A stretch of 64,000 nt of DNA from Paramecium tetraurelia (Eukaryota; Ciliophora; Oligohymenophorea; Peniculida; Parameciidae), in the NCBI RefSeq assembly GCF_000165425.1, contig NW_001799067.1:192867-256866 (forward strand). Direction: 5' to 3'. This document shows positions 1 to 10,712 of the stretch, in pieces. A program made the position numbers and the translations under genes. The notes beneath the pieces were generated by a model. That model searched no databases and was not told the origin of the DNA. It was given only the letters and a program-made list of their open reading frames with translations. Within the stretch, counting starts at the first letter, position 1. Each line of letters begins with the position of its first letter.

Positions 1-152
1 TGCCAAAATCTGATAATGATCTACACCCTTGTGTTCTATTTTATTATGCCTTAGATGAAGTTGAATTTATGTCATCGGATGCAATAAATAAATTGAATCC
101 ATCTGATGCAATAAATATATTGAATCCATCTGATACAATAAATGGATTATGA
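1..152 (+). CDS. 3' end of an unidentified gene, cut by the window edge
   Basis: Reading codons from base 3 gives about 49 residues ending at TGA (150-152). The tail carries a tandem repeat of the type SDAINxLNP (about three copies), matching a 27-bp DNA repeat. Upstream residues (HPCVLFYYALDE) look like an ordinary folded segment. Only the C-terminus is visible, so no function can be assigned. The frame is supported by its period-3 repeat and TGA stop. Confidence 0.55.
   Translation, partial: PKSDNDLHPCVLFYYALDEVEFMSSDAINKLNPSDAINILNPSDTINGL
75..146 (+). repeat. 27-bp in-frame tandem repeat, 2.7 copies
   Basis: Two full 27-bp units (75-101 and 102-128) and a partial third differ by only a few bases. 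The length is a multiple of three, so the repeat adds nine-residue units to the C-terminus of the truncated gene without shifting frame. Confidence 0.8.
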
Positions 153-187
153 GTATTGTTTAGATTTTATTATTTATATTTAAAATT

Positions 188-552
188 ATGGATAATCTTT
201 ACGCAGAAGAAATAAGATAGCGATATCATTCTTCCATGACTTACTAAGAATACTTGGACACTTATGATAAAGCTCCACCTAAACCTTAAATTAGGTATTC
301 TGCTGATTAATTAATATTTTAAGACCCAAAGAAACTCCTTAATTACTCGAACCATTAATCTTAGAAGGACACAGAGGCCCTAAAATATAATAATAAAAAT
401 TGACTGTCTATTCTCCTGACGATGTCATTTTTGAAGAATCAGAAACGGATGAGAAACCTAAGGTGCTCACTCATGTTTCATGTTAGAGAGCATTAAAAGA
501 ACATGTATATAAATAATAATCTTAAGAATATTAGAATTAGAAGTTAGAGTGA
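188..552 (+). CDS. Hypothetical small protein with a probable frame break
   Basis: Starts at ATG 188 (MDNLYAEEIRQRYHSSM...) and uses TAA/TAG as Gln. The first frame meets TGA just after an A-run at 395-399. Adding one A there would move the reading into a frame that continues (YSPDDVIFEESETDEKPK...) to TGA 550-552. The protein is hydrophilic with many charged residues and no recognisable domain. Coding-like sequence in shifting frames continues to about 941 (for example SPLNILYSPSNLNVNIYIH), so the gene may be longer. Function unknown. Confidence 0.5.
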
Positions 553-1031
553 GAATTTAGGATTTTCAGTATTTCGATTTTTGCAATAAAAGAAAAGTAA
601 ATTCCCATGATTCATGAATCTTATACATTGATCTCTTTCAACACTTCTCTAAAATTGATTGCCTACTAACAAAATTATTATAAAGAACTCTCAATGATTT
701 ATTACTTTAGAATTCCTGATCTTTTAGAGATTCTTTGGAGTATATAAATAAATCAGAATAAGAACAAAATGATTCTCCTCTAAACATCTTATATTCACCT
801 TCCAATTTAAACGTTAATATATACATTCATAAATTTTACAATAAATCCATTCCATGTTTTCTTAAATAGAATTATCATATCGAAGTTAAAAGTATCAAGA
901 GACACTGTTAATTTTATTTTGATATTTAAAATTAAAATTGACAATATTATCTAAAATTTTAATAACATATTTTATATTTAAATTTTAAATAGAGATTCTT
1001 TTATTGTTATTTAAAATCAACTCAATCTCCT
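553..1031. other. Stretch without a secure gene
   Basis: No intact frame with homology. A coding-like segment at about 710-941 on the + strand may be a continuation of the gene starting at 188. The rest is low-complexity AT-rich spacer before the convergent PEX11 gene. Confidence 0.4.
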
Positions 1032-2048
1032 TCATTTTCTGAGTCTTCTCCTAAGACTCCTATCAAGTTCTGACTTAACTTTCTTTAATTAATGATTCTA
1101 AGGAATGAAAGAATTAACTCTTGCAAGCTTTTTCTCTTTTTCTTTTTCATTCTTCTCCAATTTCTAATTTATCAATTCATTATTATTGATTAATTAAACC
1201 ATAATGTTTATAAATGTTATAGTTAAACCACTGCATGAATAAAATATTTTGCTGATTTTTTTATTTAATCCAAACAATTTTAATCTTCTCAACAACATTA
1301 CAATTCTAAGTGATGTTACTATAAAATTAAGCTGTTTAATTCTTCTTTTCTACCTACTATTAATTAAACTGTTAGCACATTATACTGCGATTGTATCTTC
1401 AAAAATCAATTTATCTGGTATCTCCTTTATCTCATTGACTAATTCCATTTCCTTATCATAAATGATCTTATAATCAAAGAATGATTTTAGTAATTTTAAC
1501 AGTGCCTTTGCTAGTGAAAAAGAGTCTTTATACCCTTTTATGGTTGATTTTGCTTTCAAAGATACGATTTCACTATTTAGATAACGACATTTCTTACTTC
1601 AGAACACCAATATTAATACCCCAAATGATGTGATCCATTATATAATAGAAGAAATTGCATATATGCATAATGGAGGCGGTGATTTTATAGTACTTTGGTT
1701 TATTTTTAGAATGAATGTTGCTTAAGCATCTGATTGAATCAAAAAACTTTAGAAATTTAAATATCTTTCTTCCGTTTTTCATTGACTCTCGAATACGAGA
1801 AGCTATTTTTTAGAAAACATATCAGATGATGCTGCTTGAATTTCAGGAATATTCGAAAATTTAATACAAGCTTCGTATAAATCTGCTAAATACTAAATCA
1901 AACAACAAATCTTATCTCTCCCTTTTGTAGTTTGCATAAATAAGGAAACTATTGAAACCTTATCTAATTAGTTATAAGATCACTACTTTTCTTGCAACAT
2001 ACTATCCAGCCACAATTGTGTTGTTTGCTCTGTGCTAGATTGCTACAT
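1032..2048 (-). CDS. PEX11: Peroxisomal membrane protein PEX11
   Basis: PEX11 proteins shape and divide peroxisomes. Family landmarks appear in order: an N-terminal GRDKICCLIQYL helix, then ESMKNGRKIFKFLKFFDSIR, then YYIMDHIIWGINIGVL, and a hydrophobic segment near the C-terminus followed by a basic tail ending RRRLRK. A 25-nt GT...TAG intron (1573-1597) restores the frame between GVL and NEIVSLKAK. Two other breaks remain. One is at the six-base T-run 1806-1811 on the + strand, where one more base would rejoin the frames. The other is near 1964-1986, where a 23-nt intron-like stretch containing an in-frame TGA does not splice in frame. ATG 2048 is the best start. Identity is good, exon structure less certain. 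Confidence 0.75.
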
Positions 2049-2456
2049 TGAAATAATCAGCTAAATCCTTAACAGAGGCAATGCTTCTTTTCATATAATT
2101 AATAATTTAATATAATTATTTAAATTCTAATTGTTTTCTATTTGTTCCAATTTTTAGTACTCCAATTAATTAATAATTATTATTATATAAATCTATTAAA
2201 TAAAAATTACTTTCTTGTAGAAATTTATCTAAGAAATATAATTTGATCTATATTGATAAAATGAAATATAAAACCATTTTATAAGACTAAAGGATAGAAA
2301 TATGAATCTACTTATAAATATAATTATTCTTAAGAGGTCTAATTCATTTATATCAAAATGTGATTCTAAACTGTGAGTATGAAGTATTTCTCCTCATTGT
2401 GTAATTAATAATTATAAAAATAGGTAGCGTAATTTTACAAATAAAATAATTGATAA

Positions 2457-3129
2457 ATGCACTAATTGGGAAAATCTGAGAATTCCATCAATTTTAAAGA
2501 CTATTCAATTTTAAAAAAAGTGCAATCATTCTCTAGACATGATGATGCAGAGAAAGAAAAAGTTTATATGCTCAAATAGAAAAGCTTTGATTTAACTACT
2601 AGAAGAAGTAGCTCAAATTTAACCTAAGATTTTGCCATTGAATCAATCTTAATTCATAGAATCACAAATATTCAAAAGTATTTGAAATATTTATACTTTC
2701 AGTCCAATTCAATACATAAGAATGAATTTATTACAATAAAAGATTTGGGAGAGGATATAGAAGTTTTCATAAAAATATATTGTATGAAATTTATATCAAT
2801 GTCTTAGGATGATTAAAGCAATTTAATCATTATTGTGTTGAAACCAGATTAAGAATTTGAGTTTAGGTATAACATATCCAATTTATCATGTTTTTCCAAA
2901 ATTAAACAATTAACCAATAGTTTAACTAATCACTTTTATTAACTTACTTAGATTTGTAATTGCTAATCATTAACTTATAGAATTATAAGACCCATATTTA
3001 TCTATGTTGATAGGAAAGATTAAAACATAAAAATTAGACAATGAAATGAGATTATTTGAATTGCTAAATATCATAATGAATGGCAAAAGAATGCTGGTCT
3101 TGTAAAGCCAGATGTATAGTTACGCTTGA
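2457..3129 (+). CDS. Hypothetical protein
   Basis: ATG 2457 opens a frame of about 195 codons with mixed polar and hydrophobic segments (IQKYLKYLYFQSNSIHKNEF, EFITIKDLGEDIEVFIKIY). Near 2940-3040 coding character switches frame (IELQDPYLSMLIGKIKTQKL, LFELLNIIMNGKR) and ends at TGA 3127-3129. An intron or a base-call error probably lies between. No domain recognised. Lack of homology keeps confidence moderate. Confidence 0.45.
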
Positions 3130-3205
3130 AAAATTATATTAAGTTTTTTTACTTTATATTTTTAAATTAATGAGATTTAATATATAAAGTCTTAAATTAC
3201 AAAAG

Positions 3206-3798
3206 TCAGTATTCTTCATCATCAGTTTGAGAATTAGAATCGCAACTCAATGTTTCATTTTCCTAAGGATCAACTTTCTTATGTATAACCTAGGTTGGTT
3301 AAAATCTAGTATGAACTGTCATCACGGCAGAGTTTTGATCAAAATGATAATCATCTCCAAGATTAAAGTATTTTTCAAATTCACACTCTATTTATTCTAT
3401 TTGTGTTGGATTTTGATGATCAAAATTAAAATCCTTATCCTCTAAATCTTCAGTTTCTCTTTCTATAATATGTTATTTTAAATTTTAGTTCTATTTTATG
3501 AGTTACCTCAAGTAACCCATTTTATGATCATATAATTATTCAATAGGTTAAATCTCTTTTGCTTTTCTAATTATTAAATAATACAATACTTTATTAATTA
3601 GCGATAGTCTTCCAATGTTTTTTTAGGAATTCCCACTTCCTCTGCAGCTTATTGTAAGGTAAGCTTTTTTAGATTTCCCTAGCTATCGTACTTGCCATTT
3701 TTAAATAAATTTCTCCATTCCTTCACTTTTTCTACAACAATCTAAACTGAACGTTCTTTTACTCTTTTAAAAACAAAAGATGGATCACTTTATTTCAT
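3206..3798 (-). CDS. Helix-turn-helix-like protein of a ciliate-type family
   Basis: A protein of about 190 aa starting MKQSDPSFVFKRVKER. It holds a helix-turn-helix-like core (LTLQQAAEEVGIPKKTLEDY) and then an Asp/Glu/Gln-rich tail ending QTDDEEY. A 23-nt GTATTG...TAG intron after the HTH core restores the frame into KKAKEIQPIEQLYDHKMGYLR. From memory, Paramecium has many proteins with the pattern AA..VGI.KKTL.DY followed by a GVLR-like motif, which this matches. Probable nuclear DNA-binding role, inferred only. Confidence 0.65.
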
Positions 3799-4237
3799 AT
3801 AATTATTTATTAATTTATATTTATTATTACATTCTAAAGAGAAAGAATGGTTAAATAGCATATAAAAACAAAATTCTATTAAATATTTGGGATTGCTTAA
3901 TATATGATTTATTAATCATTTTGTAATATAATTTATTAATCATTTTGTAATATAATTTATCCTGAGATCCATGAAAATATTTTTTTGATTAATTATTAAT
4001 CCAATTCATCAATTGGTATATTAGATCTACATTAGATTAAAACTTTTATTTCATTATATAACTATAATCAAGATTTCCAAATACTAGTAGTTTATGTGAG
4101 TACTTATAACATATGATAAAAATGGTGATATGTAGAATAAATTTAAATGGAAAATATATCCATATTAAAGAGAGATATGAGAAATATTAAGATGCAAATA
4201 ATTTCTATTTACAAAATTTACATACTTATAGTAAACA
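3799..4237. other. Intergenic spacer with a short tandem repeat
   Basis: No supported gene. AT-rich spacer between the start of the HTH-like gene and the 3' end of NIP7. It holds a 24-26 bp tandem repeat at 3899-3960. Confidence 0.6.
3899..3960. repeat. 24-26 bp tandem repeat, about 2.5 copies
   Basis: The unit AATATAATTTATTAATCATT plus TTGT recurs back to back, with the first copy two bases longer and the last truncated. It is non-coding and extremely AT-rich. Confidence 0.8.
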
Positions 4238-4837
4238 TCATTTTTCAACATTTTTATCATCTTCTGATCTTAAATATTCACCTAAATCTGCTTAATTAAA
4301 AACCACAACGGTAGTGGGATCTAAATCTTTGCATTACAATGTTGATCTTGATGCTACTCCAAAACCTAAAGGATTTTCTTATAATGAGAATAAGATGACA
4401 TTTGCATACTAAGGTATGTTTTCAGACATTTTAGCTAAATGAGCTAAAGGAATATTATTGCTATATACCCTTAATCACATGATTTCCATAAAGGTAAGAT
4501 TGTTCTCCACTTGGTTTTAACCAAACTTTATGTTTAGCATATTTGGCCAAAATCTCTAAACATGTGATGTTCAATCTAAATTTTTTGGTTTTTGTGAATT
4601 TTCCAAAATATGTGCCAACACTTTCATAATTTTAATGTCATACTGTAATAATTCGTCTTTTCCAACATTGGTTGCCCAATTAGCAATTTACAATGACATA
4701 TAATAGACTTTATTCTTGATCAACCTGAAAACATGAGGATCATCTTCATTTTCAATTAGCAATTTAATATTTGCTCCAATATATTCTCCCAATTTTTCGA
4801 AAAATATTTTAGTCTCTTCCTCATTTAATTACCTCAT
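4238..4837 (-). CDS. NIP7: 60S ribosome biogenesis factor NIP7
   Basis: NIP7 is a conserved nucleolar factor with a C-terminal PUA domain, needed for 27S pre-rRNA processing. The whole family signature is visible: [20 protein letters not shown] at the start, then [39 protein letters not shown], and C-terminal [11 protein letters not shown] and [15 protein letters not shown]. Two introns join these: 4621-4643 (23 nt, GT...AAAG) and 4444-4468 (25 nt, GTA...TAG). The 3' AAAG end of the first is unusual. The predicted length of about 180 aa fits the family. Confidence 0.93.
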
Positions 4838-5077
4838 AATAAATAATTTAATAAATTAATTTTACGAATAATAAATGAATAAGTATTTGGATTATCTGTA
4901 ATTTTAAATCAAATATTTGAAAAAGAGAGAATAATATCAATATTTATCGATTTTTATTAAGTTAATAGATATAGTTATAATTATATAATAATAAATGATA
5001 TCATTTATTTAAAGATTTTCATATTTTAAATTCATTAAACAGTTTATCCAATTCATAGAAATGTCTCTGTATCAAAT

Positions 5078-6409
5078 TCAAGGATTATCTATATCTTCCC
5101 ATATACAATTATTAGTTTATAGAGTCGTATTAGATACATTACTCAACGCATTTTTGATCTTAATCTAAATGCTCATAAAAATATTCTAATTAATTATAAG
5201 ATCATTATTACATTTATATTGATTTTGAATATTCATTAATTGGTTGTTCTCATTATTACTCATTGGCATAAAATTCTTGATTTCTTTAGTTATATCTTCA
5301 ATCTACAACTTGGCACTCAAATAATCTTTTTCTAAACCCTTCTAATTATTTCTAACTATTTCTAATTTCTTCATAATATTTGAGTATTAAATCCCCTTCT
5401 CCTTCTTCTATCTTTAAATTTCTTGAATCTCTCTGTCTAACTCATCCTGATATTTCAATTACGATTCTAATTTATTTTAAATTCTTGAATGTTGAAGTTG
5501 AAGTTCTTCTAAAGTGTTTCTTCTTAATTCTGGAGAGAAGTTCAAACCATTGAAATAGACTTCTGTTGGTTTCTTGTATTATTTAATGTTTTAATCTAAC
5601 ACGTTTACAAGATCATATAATTATTCGTTATGTATTTCTACTGATTTTGTACAAGCTGGTTTAAATAATTCTCTTAGCTTTCTGGCTTGATTTTGATCCT
5701 TCTTATAATATTCACTTAAGTCTTCATCCTCTTCAAGTGATTTTTGATATATTATTTTATCTTTTAAATCTTTAAGCTCTTTATTTGATGAATCAATCAT
5801 GTAATTCAATTTGTTTAAATTGGATATTTTCTTATTTAAAATAATTTATTCTTGATCGTTTACTTCATATTCTATAATCAAGGATTTTAAGGTTCTTTCC
5901 TCATTTTAATAATTTTCTAATTAATTTTTCTTCTCTAAATATAGTTCATGCAATTGATTTCTTGTACTCAACAAATTGTTCACTTAATCTACTATTAAAG
6001 TATCATTATTGGTGGTTGAATTAAATTTATTAAGGAAAATTATGAGATCCTAATTTAATGACAATTAGAGACATTAATCTACTTAAATCTAATATTCATA
6101 ATGTTATTTAATCAGTTTATCCAAGTTTAAACGTTGGAAATAATCCAATGCCAAATTGAGTTGAGCTAATTCAGATTGGATTGGTAACCAATTTTGTACA
6201 GTCTCAATACCGAATTGGTCAGTATCATTGAAGGCAATATCATTCTCTAAGTAGTATTTAACTTCTTATTCAGTCACTTCAACTTCAAATATTTCGAAAG
6301 TATTATTATCTATTTTATTTTATGGGGGAATGAGAGCAATAATGATACAAATCAGCAGAAATAGAATCAGGCAGTATGTCTTGTTAACTAAAGTGTCGGT
6401 TCTTTTCAT
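5078..6409 (-). CDS. Single-pass, signal-anchored coiled-coil protein
   Basis: One uninterrupted frame of 443 codons with no intron. Residues 8-31 form a strong hydrophobic segment (YCLILFLLICIIIALIPP), probably a signal anchor or uncleaved signal peptide. The rest is a long acidic and basic coiled coil rich in E, K, Q, N and L (for example NQLHELYLEKKNQLENYQNE). It ends TNNCIWEDIDNP. No known domain. The topology suggests a type II membrane or endomembrane tether with the coiled coil outside the anchor. The unbroken frame makes it a secure gene. Confidence 0.8.
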
Positions 6410-6547
6410 TTTTAAATTTAATATAATATTCCTGTTGTTTAATGAATTTAAGAGAGGGCAACAAAGCATTTTAAAATTTGGATTAATCCGTTAATCGGAT
6501 TTATAAATATATTTAAAAATAAATAGAATTTCATGCAAATTAATTTC

Positions 6548-8537
6548 TCATAAAAATCTGTTTATGTATGCAGTTGTAACATAGTCACAAAATAATCTAG
6601 CTTAATTAGATATCTAAGTTAGACTTATCAAGGGGTCTTTGAATCTATATTTATCAATTTATTTATTTGTCAAGGATAACTAAATTATAGCATGAGTTTT
6701 GTTTTTGTGGACTATAGGATAAATGAAAATAGGTGCAATTGAATACATATCAATTATTTCATTATAATTGAGTTCTTTTGAGATATTTGCAAAATAAGCT
6801 GGTGATTAACTGATAGCCACCTATCCACATACTCCAGCAATGTTTTCTAACTTTTTGATATTTTGGTTGTAGTATTTCCATAAACTATTATCTTCAACAA
6901 AGACTATTTCACTTGTTGATAATTACAAGATCTTATTCTGCATAACTTTCACCAATTCACAAAAGTTAAATTTATCATTTGCCTTCATTAACTTCAAAAA
7001 CTCAGTTTGCAATATATCTATTTATTTTAATAAGAATTTTTAATGAATTTCTTCGTCTATTTTTTGGATTGTCAATTTAACAAATAAACCAAGGATGGAT
7101 GCAAAATATTAGATGTCACTGTAATTATTGCTATGAGTAGGATGACTAAACTCTATTACACCAGCAGGCAATGCTTAATCAGTAATAACAGGAAAGATGT
7201 AAGTATTATCTTAGAACACATCTTCTCCTTTATCGCTTTAATACATCATATGTTTATGAGCTGTTAATTTATTGACTGATTCTCTGGATTCAAGACTATC
7301 TCTAAATGCTCCTTTAGTGCACATGATTTTTCTCTATTTTCCATCGCACATATTAATGAAGAATCCAGTCTAAAAGTCTCTTAGCCATAGATACATATGA
7401 GAAACTTTAAAGAAGCTGGAGAGTGTTGTTATAAAACTATACATTTCATCAAAGTTAGTCAATTAAACTAATTAGCCTAATTTTGTGATAAAATGATTGT
7501 GTGCTAAACTAAATTCTCTATAATTCACCATGTGATTAAATAACCATGTTAATTACATTTTTTTACTCTCTTAATTCAATGAATTGATATGCAGAATGAA
7601 ATCTTCAGTTGAAAATTCCAATGCTGATTAAATAAACTCTATTGTTATTTTTAATTCATTACACTTGCATTCCTGATTTTAAAATACATGACGAAATACA
7701 AAGTTCTTTGGAATTTCTGTGAATGTTATAACCATCTTCTCTTAATCTATGAACTCTTCTTCATTTTATGCCTTTCCGCTTATGTAAAATCGATTATTCA
7801 ATCTTTGTAATTTTTGATTTAATGCATTATTTGCCATTTAAAGTCTTAACTATAATGTTATTTTGATTACTTTTAATAATCCTTCTATTTTTGGATTGCA
7901 TCCTTTTTTATGTGTTCATTTTCTGACAATGCTTCAATTAAGTTATTTTTCAATTGATCTTTTTGTAAAGTTATATTTGACTCTAGAATAATTTATACTC
8001 TTTATTCTGATCTCCTTAATTTCTTTGCTAAATATTTCAATATAGATTTTACAAGTTTCTTCATTTATTTTTTACTCAGCTATAAGCTTTTTATTCAAAT
8101 TATTAATGTCCATCTCCTGCTGTCTAATCTTCTCTAAGAGTACTGAATGTTCTTTTTGCATTTTTTGTATAAGTGAATTGAATTTAAACAATTGAGCTTT
8201 CAAATAAGATTGGTCGTTTTTCAACTTCTCATTCTCTCTTACTAATTAGTTGTACATTATCTCATTATACGAAACCTTTTACAAAGTGCTAACCATGTCT
8301 TATAATGACAAACTAATTGATGATAAATCCTTAGGTGTAAGAGAGGCTGATTGAAGCTATCTAATTTTGCTAGTTAATTATTCATCAAGTCCAACCATGC
8401 TGTTAATCCTAGCATGTAGAGTCTAATTTTCATTTATGATATCTCACTTGATTTAATTCATCCACACTTTTTTAACTTATTCTACGATACTAAGATCGCT
8501 CCGTTAAAGGAGGAGCTTCTATTCTTTTTCTAGACAT
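6548..8537 (-). CDS. Coiled-coil protein with a GAF-like C-terminal half
   Basis: Starts MSRKRIEAPPLTERSQYRR, then a 25-nt intron (8423-8447), then about 200 aa of coiled coil (LVRENEKLKNDQSYLKAQLF). The C-terminal half has alternating strand and helix segments resembling GAF sensor domains (FITTLSSFFKVSHMYLWLRD, AGVIEFSHPTHSNNYSDIQY). The pattern of two related modules is typical of ciliate GAF/coiled-coil proteins. At least one frame interruption falls between the halves, near 7870-7960. The GAF call rests on overall pattern only; no ligand residues were identified. Confidence 0.55.
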
Positions 8538-9115
8538 TTAAAGATCTTTAATTTTATATTTAATATATTACTATCAAACATCACAATTTGCTATTTTTAT
8601 ATTAATTGTCTTTATCATTTAAACTGTAGATACAACTTGTATAGTTCTAATTGCAGTATCTTTGAGGATTTCAAAATATTAAGAATTTAAAATATTTAAA
8701 AGGAACTTAATAACTTATTGTCAAATACTGGTATCTTCATTTTGGAATGAAAATTACAATCAAAAAACACTCTATTTTAACAACGACTTTGCTTCAAATG
8801 AAGCTGAATTTTATTTATATATCTTACAAATACTTTTTCATTATTTTCTTACTTAATTTTCATTAATTTTATTCTTATTATGTTGTACTCAAATCCCTTT
8901 TCTGTTGTTATACATATACATTCTAGAAATTTAAATAATTTTGAATATTTTATATTGATAAAAAGTGTTATTTAATTTCCTATAATTTTTGATACTATTA
9001 TTAGAATGAATAAGAAAAATACATCAAAATGCTAATATGAGCTATTAAGGTCAGAAAATTTGCTTTGAATCTCTCTACAAGTGTGCCTCTAAGATGTTGA
9101 AAAAATGGCTCTAAA
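8538..9115. other. Spacer, no supported gene
   Basis: AT-rich with only short open frames on both strands. A 40-codon minus-strand frame starting near 8741 (MKIPVFDNKLLSSFQIFQIL) might be a small upstream exon but has nothing to support it. Confidence 0.45.
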
Positions 9116-10400
9116 TCATAATTGAGTGAAACTATCCCTTAGCCATCGTTTTGGGGTGCATTTTGTTTCAAAATACAAGTTATATAGAGAACTTATACGG
9201 AAGTTGACAAATTTAGTAGACATCGAAAAGAAACTCTCCTTCTTCCTACCAAACTGTTGTGAGTAAATGAAGTTCGTGCAAGTAAAATAATTCAAATTTA
9301 TTTTTTCATCCTTAACCTTCTTAAAATAATCTTCAGAGTACAAAACAACATCGTGAGCGAATGATTTTGAAGGCCCATTGAAATCGCCTTGTATTGTAAT
9401 AAAATTCTTAATGTATAAAGAAATGATTTTTTTCTATTCAATTATGAATCTCCAATATGGATAAATATTGCATTCAGAATAGATCCTTCATTTTTAAGGG
9501 TTTTAAATTTGTTGAATGTTAAAAGATACTGTATGATACTTTGGAATGTGGTGAGAATAGCTAATACCTGGTTCCTTCAAATAGTTAATCAGAATATAAA
9601 GAAGAGCTATTAAATATTCTTATATTTACTTACACCGTCCCAATTCAAGACATTCAATCCCTTATCTTAACATCTTATTGTTAATCAGAGGTATCTAAAG
9701 TGATCTTCCTATAATATTGAAATATGAATAATGAGGTCTTGATCGGACATGTCATTATAGTCTAAATTTTTAGCATGTCTAATCATAAGTCCTTTTTTGC
9801 ATCATTAAGTAATCAAGTGATCTTTTTTTCTTACCATCTTGCTTCTTCTTGTCGTTTCATATAAAACACATCATAGTTTTCTTTATTGTTCCATTTGATA
9901 ACTAGGTTAAGATTGCCCTACTATGACTATCATGGTAGATTAGAATTTTAAAAGCATCAACTTTTTTGCTTCTTTGGTAAATTTAAAAAACGTTTTATCT
10001 GTAATCAAGAGAGCATTTTCCATTTCAAATTCAATGTCATCACTTTTATCCATCTCCTTCTTTTTCGAAAGACTTTACTATATAAATTGAATCCTACTTT
10101 AGGTTTAGCACTTTCAATAAAGTTGGCTTCTTAAAGAAGAACAATTTTAGGCTTTCTAAAATTACCCTACTTTCTCTGTGAAAAACCTTTAGTGTTCCAC
10201 GAAAGATTTAGACCTGCTGATATTTCGATATTCTTTATAGTAGTCAGATGGGTTTGTACTGAACCTATCCAAAACAGGTACACTCCTTCCTAATTCATCT
10301 TCTTTCCATCGTACTTCTTTCTATGCCAAACAAAGGTCCACAACTCATACCCTACAGGTTAAAGAAGACATGTTTAGAGCCAAGATAAACTTTTTGAATT
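9116..10400 (-). pseudogene. Decayed endonuclease/exonuclease/phosphatase-like region
   Basis: Segments scattered over all three minus-strand frames recall the EEP fold used by AP-type endonucleases, including those of LINEs. They are LSWNTKGFSQRK followed by PKIVLLQEANF (like the N-terminal N and QE motifs), and FITIQGDFNGPS (like the GDFN motif). The last frame ends KRWLRDSFTQL at TGA 9116-9118. A possible 27-nt intron lies near 9630. No reverse transcriptase follows. The many frame changes, more than in neighbouring genes, suggest a relic of a LINE endonuclease or of a host EEP gene. Confidence 0.35.
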
Positions 10401-10712
10401 CCCTCAAGATGACGGAGGGCTCTCAAAAAAATATGAAAATTCTTCAATTCCTAAAACTCATGTTAAAAATCAGGCTAATGAAATTTAAAAGGGATTTTTT
10501 ATATGTTTCTATTAATTTAAAATACAACTATCTTCTTTTTTAATTTAAAATCAATCAATAAAGATAAAAGGAGTCCTATTCACTTTGTGACCATTAGTTT
10601 GATTACGAAAAGCTTATTTATATAAGTATACAATCTTTAAGACACAAAGATTTACAGTGATTGATATTTCTAAAGATCAACGCTCAATTTGGTTATTCAA
10701 AATTAAGTCCCA

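Noticed and set aside
1249-1461. Hydrophobic 70-codon plus-strand frame
   Set aside because: Antisense to PEX11 C-terminal coding sequence.
3227-3445. 72-codon plus-strand frame
   Set aside because: Antisense to the HTH-like gene on the minus strand.
4122-4442. Plus-strand frame of 106 codons with plausible composition
   Set aside because: It lies opposite NIP7, whose conserved residues cover the same bases on the minus strand; the plus frame is a shadow.
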